DNA of 64,000 bases from Carboxylicivirga fragile (GTDB taxonomy: Bacteria > Bacteroidota > Bacteroidia > Bacteroidales > Marinilabiliaceae). Position 1 is the stretch's first letter; every line of letters begins with the position of its first letter. Below are positions 17,475 to 26,530 of this stretch, piece after piece. The notes beneath the pieces are model-generated. The model made no database searches, was not told the origin of the DNA, and was given only the letters and a program-made list of their open reading frames with translations. The DNA lies in assembly GCA_025499625.1 (NCBI GenBank), contig JAFMVD010000014.1, forward strand, positions 1-64,000, written 5' to 3'. The position numbers were made by a program, and so were the translations under genes.

Positions 17475-19232
17475 ATGAACAAGAATTTTACTATACCTAC
17501 CAAGTGGCTATCCATTTTCATAATTGGGATAATGGGATCGAGCCTATTTGCAAGCAATGCGTTTGCAGAGAAGAACCCTCGCAAAAAATACAAAAGCGTA
17601 GTAGTATACAACGATGATGAAGTAATATTTAGCACCAATGGAAATGATTTTCCTTTTGATCTTAAATACAAAGGCATTATAGAAGTGTCGAACGACGATC
17701 AAATGATTAACTCCATTTCGCCAAATGGCTTTGTTGAAATAAATAAAACAGCATTTGGTAATAACCGCCGTTTATATATTCATGCCGATGATAAAGGGCA
17801 ATTAACTTACGAGTACTTTGTTGGGAAATCCAAAACCTCATTTGAACCAGAAGGAAAGAAGTGGTTGGGCGAAATTTTGCCGAATATCGTTAAGAAAAGT
17901 GATTTAGGAATAGAGTCTCGTGTTCGCAGAATTTATAGTTCTGACGGATTAAGAGCTGTACTAGATCAATATGAAGAGGAAAGTTCGAGCTACAGTTACT
18001 CCAGCAAGTGGAAATTTTTCACCATTGAGTCATACTCCGGTGGCAGTCGAAAAAATGTGATGAAAACACTGGTTTTTGACAACCAAATTAAAGATCAGGA
18101 TATCATTCCTATTTTAAACGAAATTGCAGAAATACGTTCAAATAGTACCAAAGGCACTTTAATTAGATACATTCTTGAAAATTATGAACTAAATACGCAA
18201 CAGTTATCAGCATTATTAGAAGCAACAGCAACACATGATTATAACACCGAACGAGGTTCAACCTTACGAATGTTTAATAAGCAATACAGCGACGATTTTA
18301 CCATCCGAAAAGCCTACTTCGACATTATTGATGACATGGAAATTAATTCTGAAAAAGGTAATGTTATCAAGGATTTATTGAAGAAGAAAAAATTATCGAA
18401 CGATAGTTGGATTAGCTTATTAAATGTAGTTGAAGATTTTTCATCGGAAAGAGAACAAGGTGCCGTTCTATTGTATTGCATCCCTTATTTGCCAAAAAAT
18501 GATGCGATAATGAACGAATTTCGTTCCACACTTGATGACATGTCTGACTCATATTACGTTTTAAAAGGCGAAATAACAACAGCTCTTTTAGATGCTAGTT
18601 TCTCATCGGGCAAGACCAAAACTGATAAAACAGCTCTTATCAGTTATTTAAAAACGGCTGAGAATATTTCTTCTAATAGTCAAAGAGGACTGATTTTACG
18701 AAAAGCTAACCGACTATTCATAAATGATGAACAGGTTATTGAAGCCTACTTTCAAGTTCTTTCAGGAGTGGATAGTGATATGGAAAAATACAATGTGATG
18801 CTTGATTTACTAAACAAAAACAAGCTGAACGAACAAGCCATGTATCAACTATTAAGACAAGTGAGCCCTTTAACATCAGATTTTCAACATGGGGCTGGTG
18901 CGGTCTTGCGCGAAGTTATTAAGCAGTTTCCATTACAGGAGAATAATACTAATCAACTCTTTAACCTTATTAATCAAATGGATCAGGCAAGTACCATTGA
19001 GGAACTTCTTCGACTGGTTATTGATCATCCTGAGATGAATGATGAAATGACAATTAAAATTATCGAAGCAACCCAACAAATTGATGTTGATGTTGAAAAG
19101 GCTGCTGTTTTGGTTCGTTTGAGCCCGCAACTTCCAGGAAAAAACTCTTCGGTAAGATATGTGTTTAAGTCAATGGCAAAAGAACTTGAATCGGAGTACG
19201 AAAAAAATAGAGTTTTGAAAACAATACAGTAA
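17475..19232 (+). CDS. Exported alpha-helical repeat protein, first gene of a LytTR signalling cassette
   Basis: 585 residues. A signal peptide ends near NAFA|EKN (residue 31), predicting periplasmic location. Residues 40-190 are beta-rich with a Ser/Tyr-rich stretch (SSSYSYSSK) near 170. From about residue 195 to the end there are roughly ten tandem helical units of about 37 residues, each with a loose pattern I..I.S...(K/R)G..(L/I)......L (for example IAEIRSNSTKGTLI, MEINSEKGNVI, SPLTSDFQHGAGAVL), reminiscent of HEAT-like repeats. I do not recognise a named family. The gene ends 9 bp before the LytS-type kinase, so it is probably the sensory or scaffold partner of that system. Confidence 0.8.
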   Translation: MNKNFTIPTKWLSIFIIGIMGSSLFASNAFAEKNPRKKYKSVVVYNDDEVIFSTNGNDFPFDLKYKGIIEVSNDDQMINSISPNGFVEINKTAFGNNRRLYIHADDKGQLTYEYFVGKSKTSFEPEGKKWLGEILPNIVKKSDLGIESRVRRIYSSDGLRAVLDQYEEESSSYSYSSKWKFFTIESYSGGSRKNVMKTLVFDNQIKDQDIIPILNEIAEIRSNSTKGTLIRYILENYELNTQQLSALLEATATHDYNTERGSTLRMFNKQYSDDFTIRKAYFDIIDDMEINSEKGNVIKDLLKKKKLSNDSWISLLNVVEDFSSEREQGAVLLYCIPYLPKNDAIMNEFRSTLDDMSDSYYVLKGEITTALLDASFSSGKTKTDKTALISYLKTAENISSNSQRGLILRKANRLFINDEQVIEAYFQVLSGVDSDMEKYNVMLDLLNKNKLNEQAMYQLLRQVSPLTSDFQHGAGAVLREVIKQFPLQENNTNQLFNLINQMDQASTIEELLRLVIDHPEMNDEMTIKIIEATQQIDVDVEKAAVLVRLSPQLPGKNSSVRYVFKSMAKELESEYEKNRVLKTIQ

Positions 19233-19241
19233 ATTAGAGGA

Positions 19242-20351
19242 ATGATAAAGTCTGAGACATCTGGTTATTCGTCTAAGAAACTATTTACAAAAGCATTGGT
19301 CAGCACACTTTATGGAGTGCTGGCCTTTAGTTATTTATCATATAGTGAATTGGGGACTTTGCCGCAATTCACCAATCAGTTAGATACACTGTCATTATTT
19401 GTAATTACATCTTGGTTTGTTTTTGCACTGTTCTCGCTTATCACTAAACAACTTAATACTTACAAGCCATGGTTATCAGGCATGGTATTGCGATTCACAC
19501 TGCAATTCCTGCTCAACTCTTTGGTGGCATTTGGTGTTTTACTAATTAGTTTAAAAGCTTTTGTCTACATCAAATTTCCTGATAAAGAATTGCTAACGTA
19601 TATATCGGAGCAATGGGACATTACCCTGAAATTCATTATTCTCTTCGAAATATCTAATTTGGTTTATATCCTCATTAATCTTTACCAATACTCTTTTACA
19701 AGCTTCACACAAGCCAATATTGAAAGTGAGCAGATGATTAGAGAACGCTTAAAATTGCAATACGAAATATTAAAAAGCCAACTCAGTCCGCACTATCTGT
19801 TTAATACTTTAAATACCATCGCATCATTGCTACATCGCGACATAGCAACAACCGAAGGATTCGTGCGCAAATTTGCCCAAACCTTTAATTATATTATTGA
19901 AAGCCATCAGAAAGATTTGGTAAGTGTAGAAGAGGAATTAAAATTTATCGAAGCCTATTATTACCTACTACGCATCCGCTTTGAAAACGCCTTAGAAATT
20001 TCAATTGATCTTAATGCTGCCCATAAGACCAGTTTTATCCCGCCTATGACATTTCAATTATTAGTAGAAAATGCCGTCAAGCACAATCAGTTTTCGGAGG
20101 AGAAACCGCTCAAAATAATTATTGAATCTGACAAGGCTCAAATGATCTCGGTAAGCAATAATTTCGAACGTAAAATGGGCTTTATTGAAGTTGAAAATCA
20201 AATGGTAAAAAAACCGGTGGAACATGTGTCGCATAAAATTGGTTTGGAAAATATTAAAAAGCGCTATGCTTATTTCACTAATAAAGAACTAAATATTAGC
20301 AGAAACCACTCTTTTGTAGTTCAACTGCCAATTATTTCCAAAGCCATTTAA
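19242..20351 (+). CDS. LytS-type sensor histidine kinase
   Basis: 369 residues. Four predicted transmembrane helices occupy residues 15-150, with no separate extracellular domain. The His_kinase (PF06580-type) region has the phospho-acceptor motif SQLSPHYLFNTLN (His184) and a HATPase domain whose N box is LVENAVKHN (Asn277) with G box HKIGLENI. All catalytic residues are present, so it should autophosphorylate and pass phosphate to the LytTR regulator encoded two genes downstream. It lies 9 bp after the helical-repeat gene and 51 bp before the degenerate second kinase. Confidence 0.92.
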   Translation: MIKSETSGYSSKKLFTKALVSTLYGVLAFSYLSYSELGTLPQFTNQLDTLSLFVITSWFVFALFSLITKQLNTYKPWLSGMVLRFTLQFLLNSLVAFGVLLISLKAFVYIKFPDKELLTYISEQWDITLKFIILFEISNLVYILINLYQYSFTSFTQANIESEQMIRERLKLQYEILKSQLSPHYLFNTLNTIASLLHRDIATTEGFVRKFAQTFNYIIESHQKDLVSVEEELKFIEAYYYLLRIRFENALEISIDLNAAHKTSFIPPMTFQLLVENAVKHNQFSEEKPLKIIIESDKAQMISVSNNFERKMGFIEVENQMVKKPVEHVSHKIGLENIKKRYAYFTNKELNISRNHSFVVQLPIISKAI

Positions 20352-20402
20352 ATTATTCTGCTCATAAAAGATGTATATTTAAAGACAGCCAATACCTGAC
20401 TA

Positions 20403-21491
20403 ATGAAGAAAGAAGACAGCGGCATACAAAAATGGTTGAGATTTCTGCTACCGATACCAACAGGTATCCTTGCTTACCTCCTCATCTTACTGGTATTTGA
20501 CACACTGGATCAGATGGGGTCTAATTTTTTTAGTCATGAGGTACTCATCTCCATTATTCTATCATTTATTCTACTTGCATCACAACGCTTCTTTTTACGG
20601 ATAGTAGATAAATATTATCCAATAGACCTTAGCAAAACAGAACCCGAAGAAACTGACAAATCAAAGCGAGGCCCCAGTGCTTCTGCAAGAATATTATTGA
20701 TTCCGTCCATTTCTGTGGTCTTCTCCATCCTTATTATTACGCCACTCGTATCCTTATATTTTTATTTCATACTCGGCCTGAAAGATTTCTACTCCGAACT
20801 ATTCGTATTTAATGGGGTATATGGAATTGTCTCGGTGGTATTTGCTATCATTCATGTGAGCACATCCTTTATGGCCATTCAAAAAGAAATACACTATTTG
20901 AGAGAGAAAGAGCTACGAAAAAACATGGAGCACGATCTTAGAAACTACAAATTGCAAATTAATCCACAGCTACTTTATGATTCGCTGGAAGATTTAATTT
21001 CTGTTGTAAAAAAAGATAAAAAGCTGGCTGACAACCTTGTTAATCACTTGTCAAAAACCTATCGTTACATACTAGATACACGCCATCTGGAATTAGTAAG
21101 CCTTAGCGAAGAATTAAAGAATGTGAATTCACTTTTGTACTTGCTTAACATCAAACACAATAATTCCATCAGCATAACCGATCAATTAAAAGACGAACTT
21201 AGCGAACGTCAAATTATTCCGGGCACCATCTCAACACTCATTATGGAGCTCTGCAAAAGGTCAATCATTAATCGTTACCAACCACTACAAATAAACCTAA
21301 CAAGCAATAATGAGCATTTATCCTTTGTTGCCTCAAACAATCCTAAAATTAATTTCGAAGATGTGAATCACTGGGATCTGAGCTTGCTCAATAAAGCTTA
21401 TCATTTTTTTAGCGATAGTACACCCAATGTGCATGTTAATAACTCTCACATAAACATACACATCCCTTTATTTGAAATAGAAGAAGAATAA
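20403..21491 (+). CDS. Degenerate LytS-like protein (pseudo-histidine kinase)
   Basis: 362 residues with the same layout as its upstream neighbour: four membrane helices (residues 12-155), a short coiled linker, then a His_kinase-like region. The phospho-acceptor position reads QINPQLLYDSL, where Gln189 replaces His. The N box reads IMELCKRSI, where Leu283 replaces the Mg-ATP Asn, and the G box (expected GLENI) reads LSLLNKAY. It therefore should neither bind ATP normally nor be phosphorylated. The frame is intact and tightly placed (response regulator starts 5 bp later), so it looks like a maintained non-catalytic partner, perhaps forming heterodimers with the active kinase, rather than a decaying gene. 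Confidence 0.88.
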   Translation: MKKEDSGIQKWLRFLLPIPTGILAYLLILLVFDTLDQMGSNFFSHEVLISIILSFILLASQRFFLRIVDKYYPIDLSKTEPEETDKSKRGPSASARILLIPSISVVFSILIITPLVSLYFYFILGLKDFYSELFVFNGVYGIVSVVFAIIHVSTSFMAIQKEIHYLREKELRKNMEHDLRNYKLQINPQLLYDSLEDLISVVKKDKKLADNLVNHLSKTYRYILDTRHLELVSLSEELKNVNSLLYLLNIKHNNSISITDQLKDELSERQIIPGTISTLIMELCKRSIINRYQPLQINLTSNNEHLSFVASNNPKINFEDVNHWDLSLLNKAYHFFSDSTPNVHVNNSHINIHIPLFEIEEE

Positions 21492-21496
21492 AAACT

Positions 21497-22267
21497 ATGA
21501 GAATATTAATAATAGAAGACGAAAAACCTGCTGCAGAACGATTAATTGGCCTACTCTCACGTTACGACTCAACCATAAGTGTTGAGGCAATTCTTGAATC
21601 TGTATCTCAAAGTGTTGAATGGATTAAAAATCCGCTGAATAGCGTCGATTTGATTTTCATGGACATTCAACTATCAGATGGTTTAAGTTTCGAAATATTC
21701 AACAAAGTACAAGTAAACATACCCGTCATTTTCACCACAGCTTATAACGAATATGCTGTGCAAGCCTTTAAGGTTAATAGCATCGACTACCTACTTAAAC
21801 CATATACCTACGAAGATTTATTTCACAGTATTGAAAAGCTTGAAAGCCTGCGTCAGAATCTTTCATCGGCTAGCCAACGTTTAAAACTGGAAGAACTCAA
21901 CGAAGCCTTACTTCAGTACAGAAAGACTTACAAGGAACGATTTATGGTGAAACTGGGTGAACGAATCAAATCAGTTACTACCGAAAAAATCGTCTTATTC
22001 TATGCCGAAGGAAGAACAGCGTTCATCTTAACAGAGTTAGGCAATCGTTACATCATTGATTACAAACTCGAAGAATTAGAAGAGATGCTTAACCCCTCGA
22101 CTTTTTTCAGAATAAGTCGATCCTTTATTGTTAACATCAACAAAATACAAGAGGTGTTGGTACACTCCAATAGCCGCCTTAAAATTAAACTTGAACAAGA
22201 TTTTGATCGAGAGATTATTGTCAGTCGCGATAAGGTTCAGGCTTTCAAAGGCTGGTTTAGTGGTTAG
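21497..22267 (+). CDS. LytTR-family response regulator
   Basis: 256 residues. The receiver domain (1-120) has the acidic pocket IIEDE, phospho-acceptor Asp56 (LIFMDIQLSDG), Thr80/Thr81 region FTTAYNEYA and Lys101 (YLLKPY). The C-terminal LytTR DNA-binding domain (about 145-250) shows the typical VKLGERIKSV, ILFYAEGRTAFI-like strand order and FFRISRSFIVNINKI. It is the output of the kinase pair encoded just upstream (5-bp spacing) and should bind direct repeats in promoters of target genes. No such target repeat was identified in the window. Confidence 0.93.
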   Translation: MRILIIEDEKPAAERLIGLLSRYDSTISVEAILESVSQSVEWIKNPLNSVDLIFMDIQLSDGLSFEIFNKVQVNIPVIFTTAYNEYAVQAFKVNSIDYLLKPYTYEDLFHSIEKLESLRQNLSSASQRLKLEELNEALLQYRKTYKERFMVKLGERIKSVTTEKIVLFYAEGRTAFILTELGNRYIIDYKLEELEEMLNPSTFFRISRSFIVNINKIQEVLVHSNSRLKIKLEQDFDREIIVSRDKVQAFKGWFSG

Positions 22268-22298
22268 TAATTTATTCGAACTATCCTTTTATTTTGGC

Positions 22299-22306
22299 TA
22301 TCTTCG
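22299..22306 (+). promoter_or_regulatory. Promoter -7 box TATCTTCG for the ABC-F gene
   Basis: TATCTTCG differs from TAnnTTTG by one base and lies 19 bp before the ATG at 22326, the same spacing as other promoters in the window. Confidence 0.45.
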
Positions 22307-22325
22307 CCATCAGAAATAAAAGTAT

Positions 22326-24197
22326 ATGATTAATTATTTATCGGCTGAAAACATTACTCAGCATTGGGGAGACATCCGCTTATTCAATAATATCAACATT
22401 GGCTTAGCAGAGGGGCAGAAAGTTGCGCTCATTGCACGTAATGGAGCTGGTAAAACAACATTATTAAATATACTCGCAAACCAAATGCCCTCAAACGAAG
22501 GCACGGTTATTCTTCGCAATGGCATTACGCTGGGGTACTTATCTCAAGACCCATATCTGGACATTAAACATACGGTAATTGAAGAAGTATTCAATACTGA
22601 AAGTGAAGTTGTTCAAACCATTAAAGCCTACGAAGAAGCCATCGAAAACAATGAGCAGGATAAACTCGGAACGCTCATTGAAAAGATGGATTCGTTGCAA
22701 GCTTGGGATTACGAACAACGGATCAAACAAGTGTTATCGCAACTCAAGATTACCCGCTTCGACCAGCCCGTATCTGAACTATCTGGTGGACAGCGCAAAC
22801 GTGTTGCCTTAGCAAGTATTTTAATTAGCGAACCTGACCTATTAATATTAGATGAGCCTACCAACCACCTTGATTTAGAAATGGTAGACTGGTTGGAACA
22901 ATATCTTTCAAAATCGAAGGCCACATTATTAATGGTTACACACGACCGTTATTTCCTCGATCGTGTTTGCAATGAAATAATAGAATTGGCCGATGAAACC
23001 ATTTATAAGTACGAAGGCAATTATTCGTATTTCTTACGTAAACGTCAGGAGCGAATTGAAAACAAGCACCTCGAGGTTGAAAAAGCACGCAACCTACTGC
23101 GTAAAGAACAAGAATGGATGAATCGCATGCCTCAGGCAAGGGCAACCAAAGCTAAGTACAGAATTGATGCTTTTCATGATTTAAAGGATAAAGCCAACCA
23201 AAGCACAGGCGAGCAGAACCTTGAACTAGGCATAGCTCAATCACGTTTAGGAAAAAAAGTAATCAACTTCCATAATGTATGCAAATCGTTCGATGACCTT
23301 AATCTGATACAAGATTTTAGCTACAAATTTTCGCAATACGAAAAAGTTGGCATTGTTGGTAAAAATGGAACAGGTAAGTCAACCTTTCTTAACATTCTTA
23401 CAAACGCCCTTCAACCCGATTCTGGCGAAGTTGAAACTGGTGAAACAGTTGTAATAGGTTATTATCGACAGGAAGGCATCAAGATTGATGAAAATAAAAA
23501 AGTGATTGATGTTATATCTGAAATAGCCGATGATATTTCTTTGGGTAATGAACAACGTATGTCGGCGGCCCAATTCTTGCGCTACTTCCTCTTTCCAAAC
23601 GAAATGCATCATGTACTTGTGAGCAATTTAAGCGGTGGGGAAAAGAAGCGTTTATTCTTGATGACTGTACTGATTAAGAATCCTAACTTTTTAATTCTCG
23701 ATGAGCCAACCAACGATTTAGATATTTTCACCCTCAATGTATTGGAAGATTACCTGCAAAATTTCAAGGGCTGTGTAATCATTGTCTCACACGACCGCTA
23801 TTTTCTTGATAAGGTAAGTGAACATCTTTTTGTATTTGAAGGAAACGGAAAGATTAAAGACTTTCCTGGTAACTATACCGACTATCATGAACAGGCAAAG
23901 AAAACAGAGAAAACGATCAATAAAACCACGAAGAAAGAGAAAGCAGCTCCTAAAAAAGCACAGCCAAAAGACAAGCCGCGTAAATTAAGCTTCAAAGAAA
24001 AACGCGAACTTGAAGGCATTGAAAAGGAAATTGAAAAATTAGAAAAATTAAAGGAAGATTTACAAAACGAACTTAACTCAGGTCAACTCCAAAGTGATGA
24101 ATTGGTTTTGAAATCTAAAACACTATCGGAAACAATGGAGCAACTTGATGAAATTGAGATGCGTTGGCTGGAGTTGCAAGAAATTGAAGAAAACTAA
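22326..24197 (+). CDS. uup: ABC-F family ATPase, Uup-like
   Basis: 623 residues with two ABC domains and no membrane segments. Walker A motifs are ARNGAGKTT (about residue 40) and GKNGTGKST (about 345); signatures are SELSGGQRKR and SNLSGGEKKR; Walker B motifs are LLILDEPTNHLD and FLILDEPTNDLD. The linker between domains (about 225-300) is charged. The C-terminal 100 residues are a Lys/Glu-rich coiled coil as in Uup. ABC-F proteins act on the ribosome (translation factors or antibiotic-protection proteins), and Uup is also linked to excision of transposons. It is a single gene with its own promoter at 22299. Confidence 0.9.
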   Translation: MINYLSAENITQHWGDIRLFNNINIGLAEGQKVALIARNGAGKTTLLNILANQMPSNEGTVILRNGITLGYLSQDPYLDIKHTVIEEVFNTESEVVQTIKAYEEAIENNEQDKLGTLIEKMDSLQAWDYEQRIKQVLSQLKITRFDQPVSELSGGQRKRVALASILISEPDLLILDEPTNHLDLEMVDWLEQYLSKSKATLLMVTHDRYFLDRVCNEIIELADETIYKYEGNYSYFLRKRQERIENKHLEVEKARNLLRKEQEWMNRMPQARATKAKYRIDAFHDLKDKANQSTGEQNLELGIAQSRLGKKVINFHNVCKSFDDLNLIQDFSYKFSQYEKVGIVGKNGTGKSTFLNILTNALQPDSGEVETGETVVIGYYRQEGIKIDENKKVIDVISEIADDISLGNEQRMSAAQFLRYFLFPNEMHHVLVSNLSGGEKKRLFLMTVLIKNPNFLILDEPTNDLDIFTLNVLEDYLQNFKGCVIIVSHDRYFLDKVSEHLFVFEGNGKIKDFPGNYTDYHEQAKKTEKTINKTTKKEKAAPKKAQPKDKPRKLSFKEKRELEGIEKEIEKLEKLKEDLQNELNSGQLQSDELVLKSKTLSETMEQLDEIEMRWLELQEIEEN

Positions 24198-24228
24198 TTC
24201 ATAGCCATTGCTTTCTATGTCAAATAAT

Positions 24229-24236
24229 TATATTTG
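24229..24236 (+). promoter_or_regulatory. Promoter -7 box TATATTTG
   Basis: An exact TAnnTTTG match with a TTG 18 bp upstream (24208-24210), 20 bp before the ATG at 24257. Confidence 0.6.
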
Positions 24237-24256
24237 TATCTATTAGAAAAATACAA

Positions 24257-26308
24257 ATGCCCAAATTAACAATTTACATTCTCCTACTGTGTTTATCGTT
24301 TGGTAAACTCGGTGCTAATAATGTTACTCTTGCTCGAGATATAAAGGTTGGTGTTTATCACAACCCACCATTAATCTACACCGATTCACTACAGCAAGCA
24401 AAGGGCATTTTCATTGATATTCTTGAGCGAATAGCAGATAATAATAATTGGCAGCTAAGCTATCAAAACTACCATCTTAAACAAGGTCTGGACGCACTTA
24501 AAAACAATGAAATAGACATACTTCCTGGCATAGCATTTTCCAAAGAAAGAGCTAAGCAGTTCATCTATTCCGATGAAGTAATTTTTACCAACTGGGGTGT
24601 GATCTACAAAAACGAGCATAGTTCAATTCAAAACATCTCTGACATAAATGGCAGTAAAATAGGCCTAGAAAAGGGAGATATTCAAGCGATTGCATTTAGT
24701 CAACTCCTACGCGACTTCAACTTTAACGCCGATATTATATGGTACGATAATTCAGCCGACCTTTTATCGGATTTAATGCAGCATAAAATTGAAGCAGCCG
24801 CCATTAATAAAGTTATTGGCCATTATTATTACGAAAATGAATCGATATTAGAAACTTCTATTCTTTTTAATCCTGTCAACCTACATTTTGTAAGTAACGA
24901 TCCACAGTTGTTGAGTGACATTGACCTTGGCGTACTCAAACTTCAAAGCGAAACGCCCGAATTATATAAAAGTATAATTGATCAATGGCTAGTAACCAAC
25001 CCGACCAAAGTTATACCCACTTGGCTAAAAATTGCCATAATAACACTAACTATAAGTATTCTAATTCTTGCTTTCACTCTGTTTATTTTGAAAAAAATCA
25101 TTAATAAGCAGGATAAGAATTTGAAAGAGGAATACAAACAAAAATTGCTCAATAAAAAGCTGATAGACCGTTTAGAAATAGAAAAGGCTTTAATTTTAAA
25201 CAGCATTGATGATCAGGTTGTTTTTATTGATCCAAATTATAGAATATTATGGGCCAATGCTGCCTTTAAAAATCGTCAATCAGTTCCATTTGAAAAGCTT
25301 GTCGGTGAAAAATGCCATAAAGCCGCTTTCAAAAACAACGAACCTTGCTCCTTTTGTCAATATGAAAACAGTTTATTATCAAAACAAACTGAAACATATG
25401 AGCATTATAACGAGAGTTCGAAAAATTATTTTTCTACAAAAACAAGCCCGGTATACGATTCTGAGGATGTGCCCATTGGTTTTGTAAAAGTGATTACGGA
25501 CATTACTGATAAGAAAAGAAATGAGTGGGAACTAATTGAAGCCAAAGAAAAAGCAGAAGAATCAGACCTACTTAAGTCCACTTTTTTGGCAAACATGTCG
25601 CATGAAATACGCACACCAATGAATGCCATCATTGGTTTCTCTGAACTACTCGATGATAATACAATTACAGAAGATGAAAAAAGCAGTTACGTCAACATTA
25701 TACAGAGTAATGGTCAACAACTTCTAAAACTCATCTCCGACATTTTAGTATTCTCGCAACTTGAGTCGGGACATCTCGAATTGCAATACTCCACCATTAA
25801 TGTCGCAGAATTTCTGCAAGAAATATATCAGCAATTTAAAACGGAAAAAGATAAACTTAACAATCTTCAACTATCCATCGATCTTGATATAAATCAGATT
25901 GACACCAACTTAAGCATTGAAACTGATGCTATCCGACTTAAGCAAATATTATTCAATCTGTTGACCAATGCTCTTAAATTTACAAAAGAAGGTAAAATAT
26001 TAATTAAAGCTAAAACTAAGAACGACCTCTTACTTCTTTCAGTAAGCGATACTGGCATCGGTATTCCTGACGATCAACTTAAAAATATATTCCGCCGTTT
26101 TTCTCAGGTAGAAAATAACCAAATGAAAAAAGCAGCTGGTTCCGGACTTGGATTAAGCATTACCAAGGAACTGATACATCTACTCGGTGGAAGTATTGAA
26201 GTAAGCACAAAACTAAACTACGGCAGTAAATTTTCAGTGATTCATCCATTACATTCTAAGAGTGATTTTCGATTAGAAACTGCATTAACTGAAGTTAGCT
26301 CAAACTAA
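24257..26308 (+). CDS. Sensor histidine kinase with periplasmic SBP_bac_3 domain and PAS
   Basis: 683 residues. The order is: signal peptide (1-20); a solute-binding family 3 domain (about 28-245, VGVYHNPPLIYTD, GIFIDILERIA, DILPGIAFSKER); a transmembrane helix (about 255-275); coiled linker; a PAS-like domain with clustered Cys (GEKCHKAAFKNNEPCSFCQ, about 345-365); HisKA with MSHEIRTPMNAI (phospho-acceptor His); and a HATPase domain (NLLTNALKFT, DTGIGIP, GSGLGLSI). It resembles BvgS/EvgS-type sensors but lacks receiver and HPt domains. The four-Cys PAS motif could hold a metal or redox centre. No response regulator gene is adjacent, so it is an orphan kinase here. Confidence 0.9.
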   Translation: MPKLTIYILLLCLSFGKLGANNVTLARDIKVGVYHNPPLIYTDSLQQAKGIFIDILERIADNNNWQLSYQNYHLKQGLDALKNNEIDILPGIAFSKERAKQFIYSDEVIFTNWGVIYKNEHSSIQNISDINGSKIGLEKGDIQAIAFSQLLRDFNFNADIIWYDNSADLLSDLMQHKIEAAAINKVIGHYYYENESILETSILFNPVNLHFVSNDPQLLSDIDLGVLKLQSETPELYKSIIDQWLVTNPTKVIPTWLKIAIITLTISILILAFTLFILKKIINKQDKNLKEEYKQKLLNKKLIDRLEIEKALILNSIDDQVVFIDPNYRILWANAAFKNRQSVPFEKLVGEKCHKAAFKNNEPCSFCQYENSLLSKQTETYEHYNESSKNYFSTKTSPVYDSEDVPIGFVKVITDITDKKRNEWELIEAKEKAEESDLLKSTFLANMSHEIRTPMNAIIGFSELLDDNTITEDEKSSYVNIIQSNGQQLLKLISDILVFSQLESGHLELQYSTINVAEFLQEIYQQFKTEKDKLNNLQLSIDLDINQIDTNLSIETDAIRLKQILFNLLTNALKFTKEGKILIKAKTKNDLLLLSVSDTGIGIPDDQLKNIFRRFSQVENNQMKKAAGSGLGLSITKELIHLLGGSIEVSTKLNYGSKFSVIHPLHSKSDFRLETALTEVSSN

Positions 26309-26425
26309 ATTTTAATGATTTCTCGGATAAAGGTTTAAATTATCACAAAACACCACATTTCAATCTATAGCTAAACACCCCTTATTAAATACTAATTAAA
26401 TTTTTTAGTATTTATTTAGTCACAA

Positions 26426-26456
26426 TTTGGTATACTGAAATTAATCTCTACATTTG
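26426..26456 (+). promoter_or_regulatory. Promoter of the Phe/Tyr operon leader
   Basis: A -33 TTTG (26426-26429) and a -7 TACATTTG (26449-26456) are separated by 19 bp, the textbook Bacteroidota promoter. Transcription should begin near 26462, leaving a very short 5' end before the leader peptide ATG at 26476. Confidence 0.85.
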
Positions 26457-26475
26457 TAGCACAAAATAGAAGAAA

Positions 26476-26529
26476 ATGGTCCACGTATATTTTTATAACT
26501 TTTATTATTTCTTTTTTAGCACAGACTAA
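26476..26529 (+). CDS. Phe/Tyr-rich leader peptide of the aromatic amino acid operon
   Basis: A 17-residue frame, MVHVYFYNFYYFFFSTD, contains five Phe and four Tyr, nine of ten consecutive residues from 5 to 14 being aromatic. It begins 19 bp after a strong -7 box and ends (TAA 26527-26529) 2 bp before the antiterminator segment of the attenuator. By analogy with PheL/TrpL of enterobacteria, ribosome stalling at Phe or Tyr codons when the charged tRNAs are scarce should switch downstream RNA folding. The peptide itself is probably without other function. It precedes the prephenate dehydratase, aminotransferase, DAHP synthase-mutase and prephenate dehydrogenase genes, exactly the pathway for Phe and Tyr. 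Confidence 0.9.
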   Translation: MVHVYFYNFYYFFFSTD

Positions 26530-26530
26530 A

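Noticed and set aside
17475-19232. Helical repeat protein as a possible cassette toxin or secreted effector
   Set aside because: It has a plain signal peptide, no T9SS domain and clear signalling neighbours; nothing indicates toxicity.
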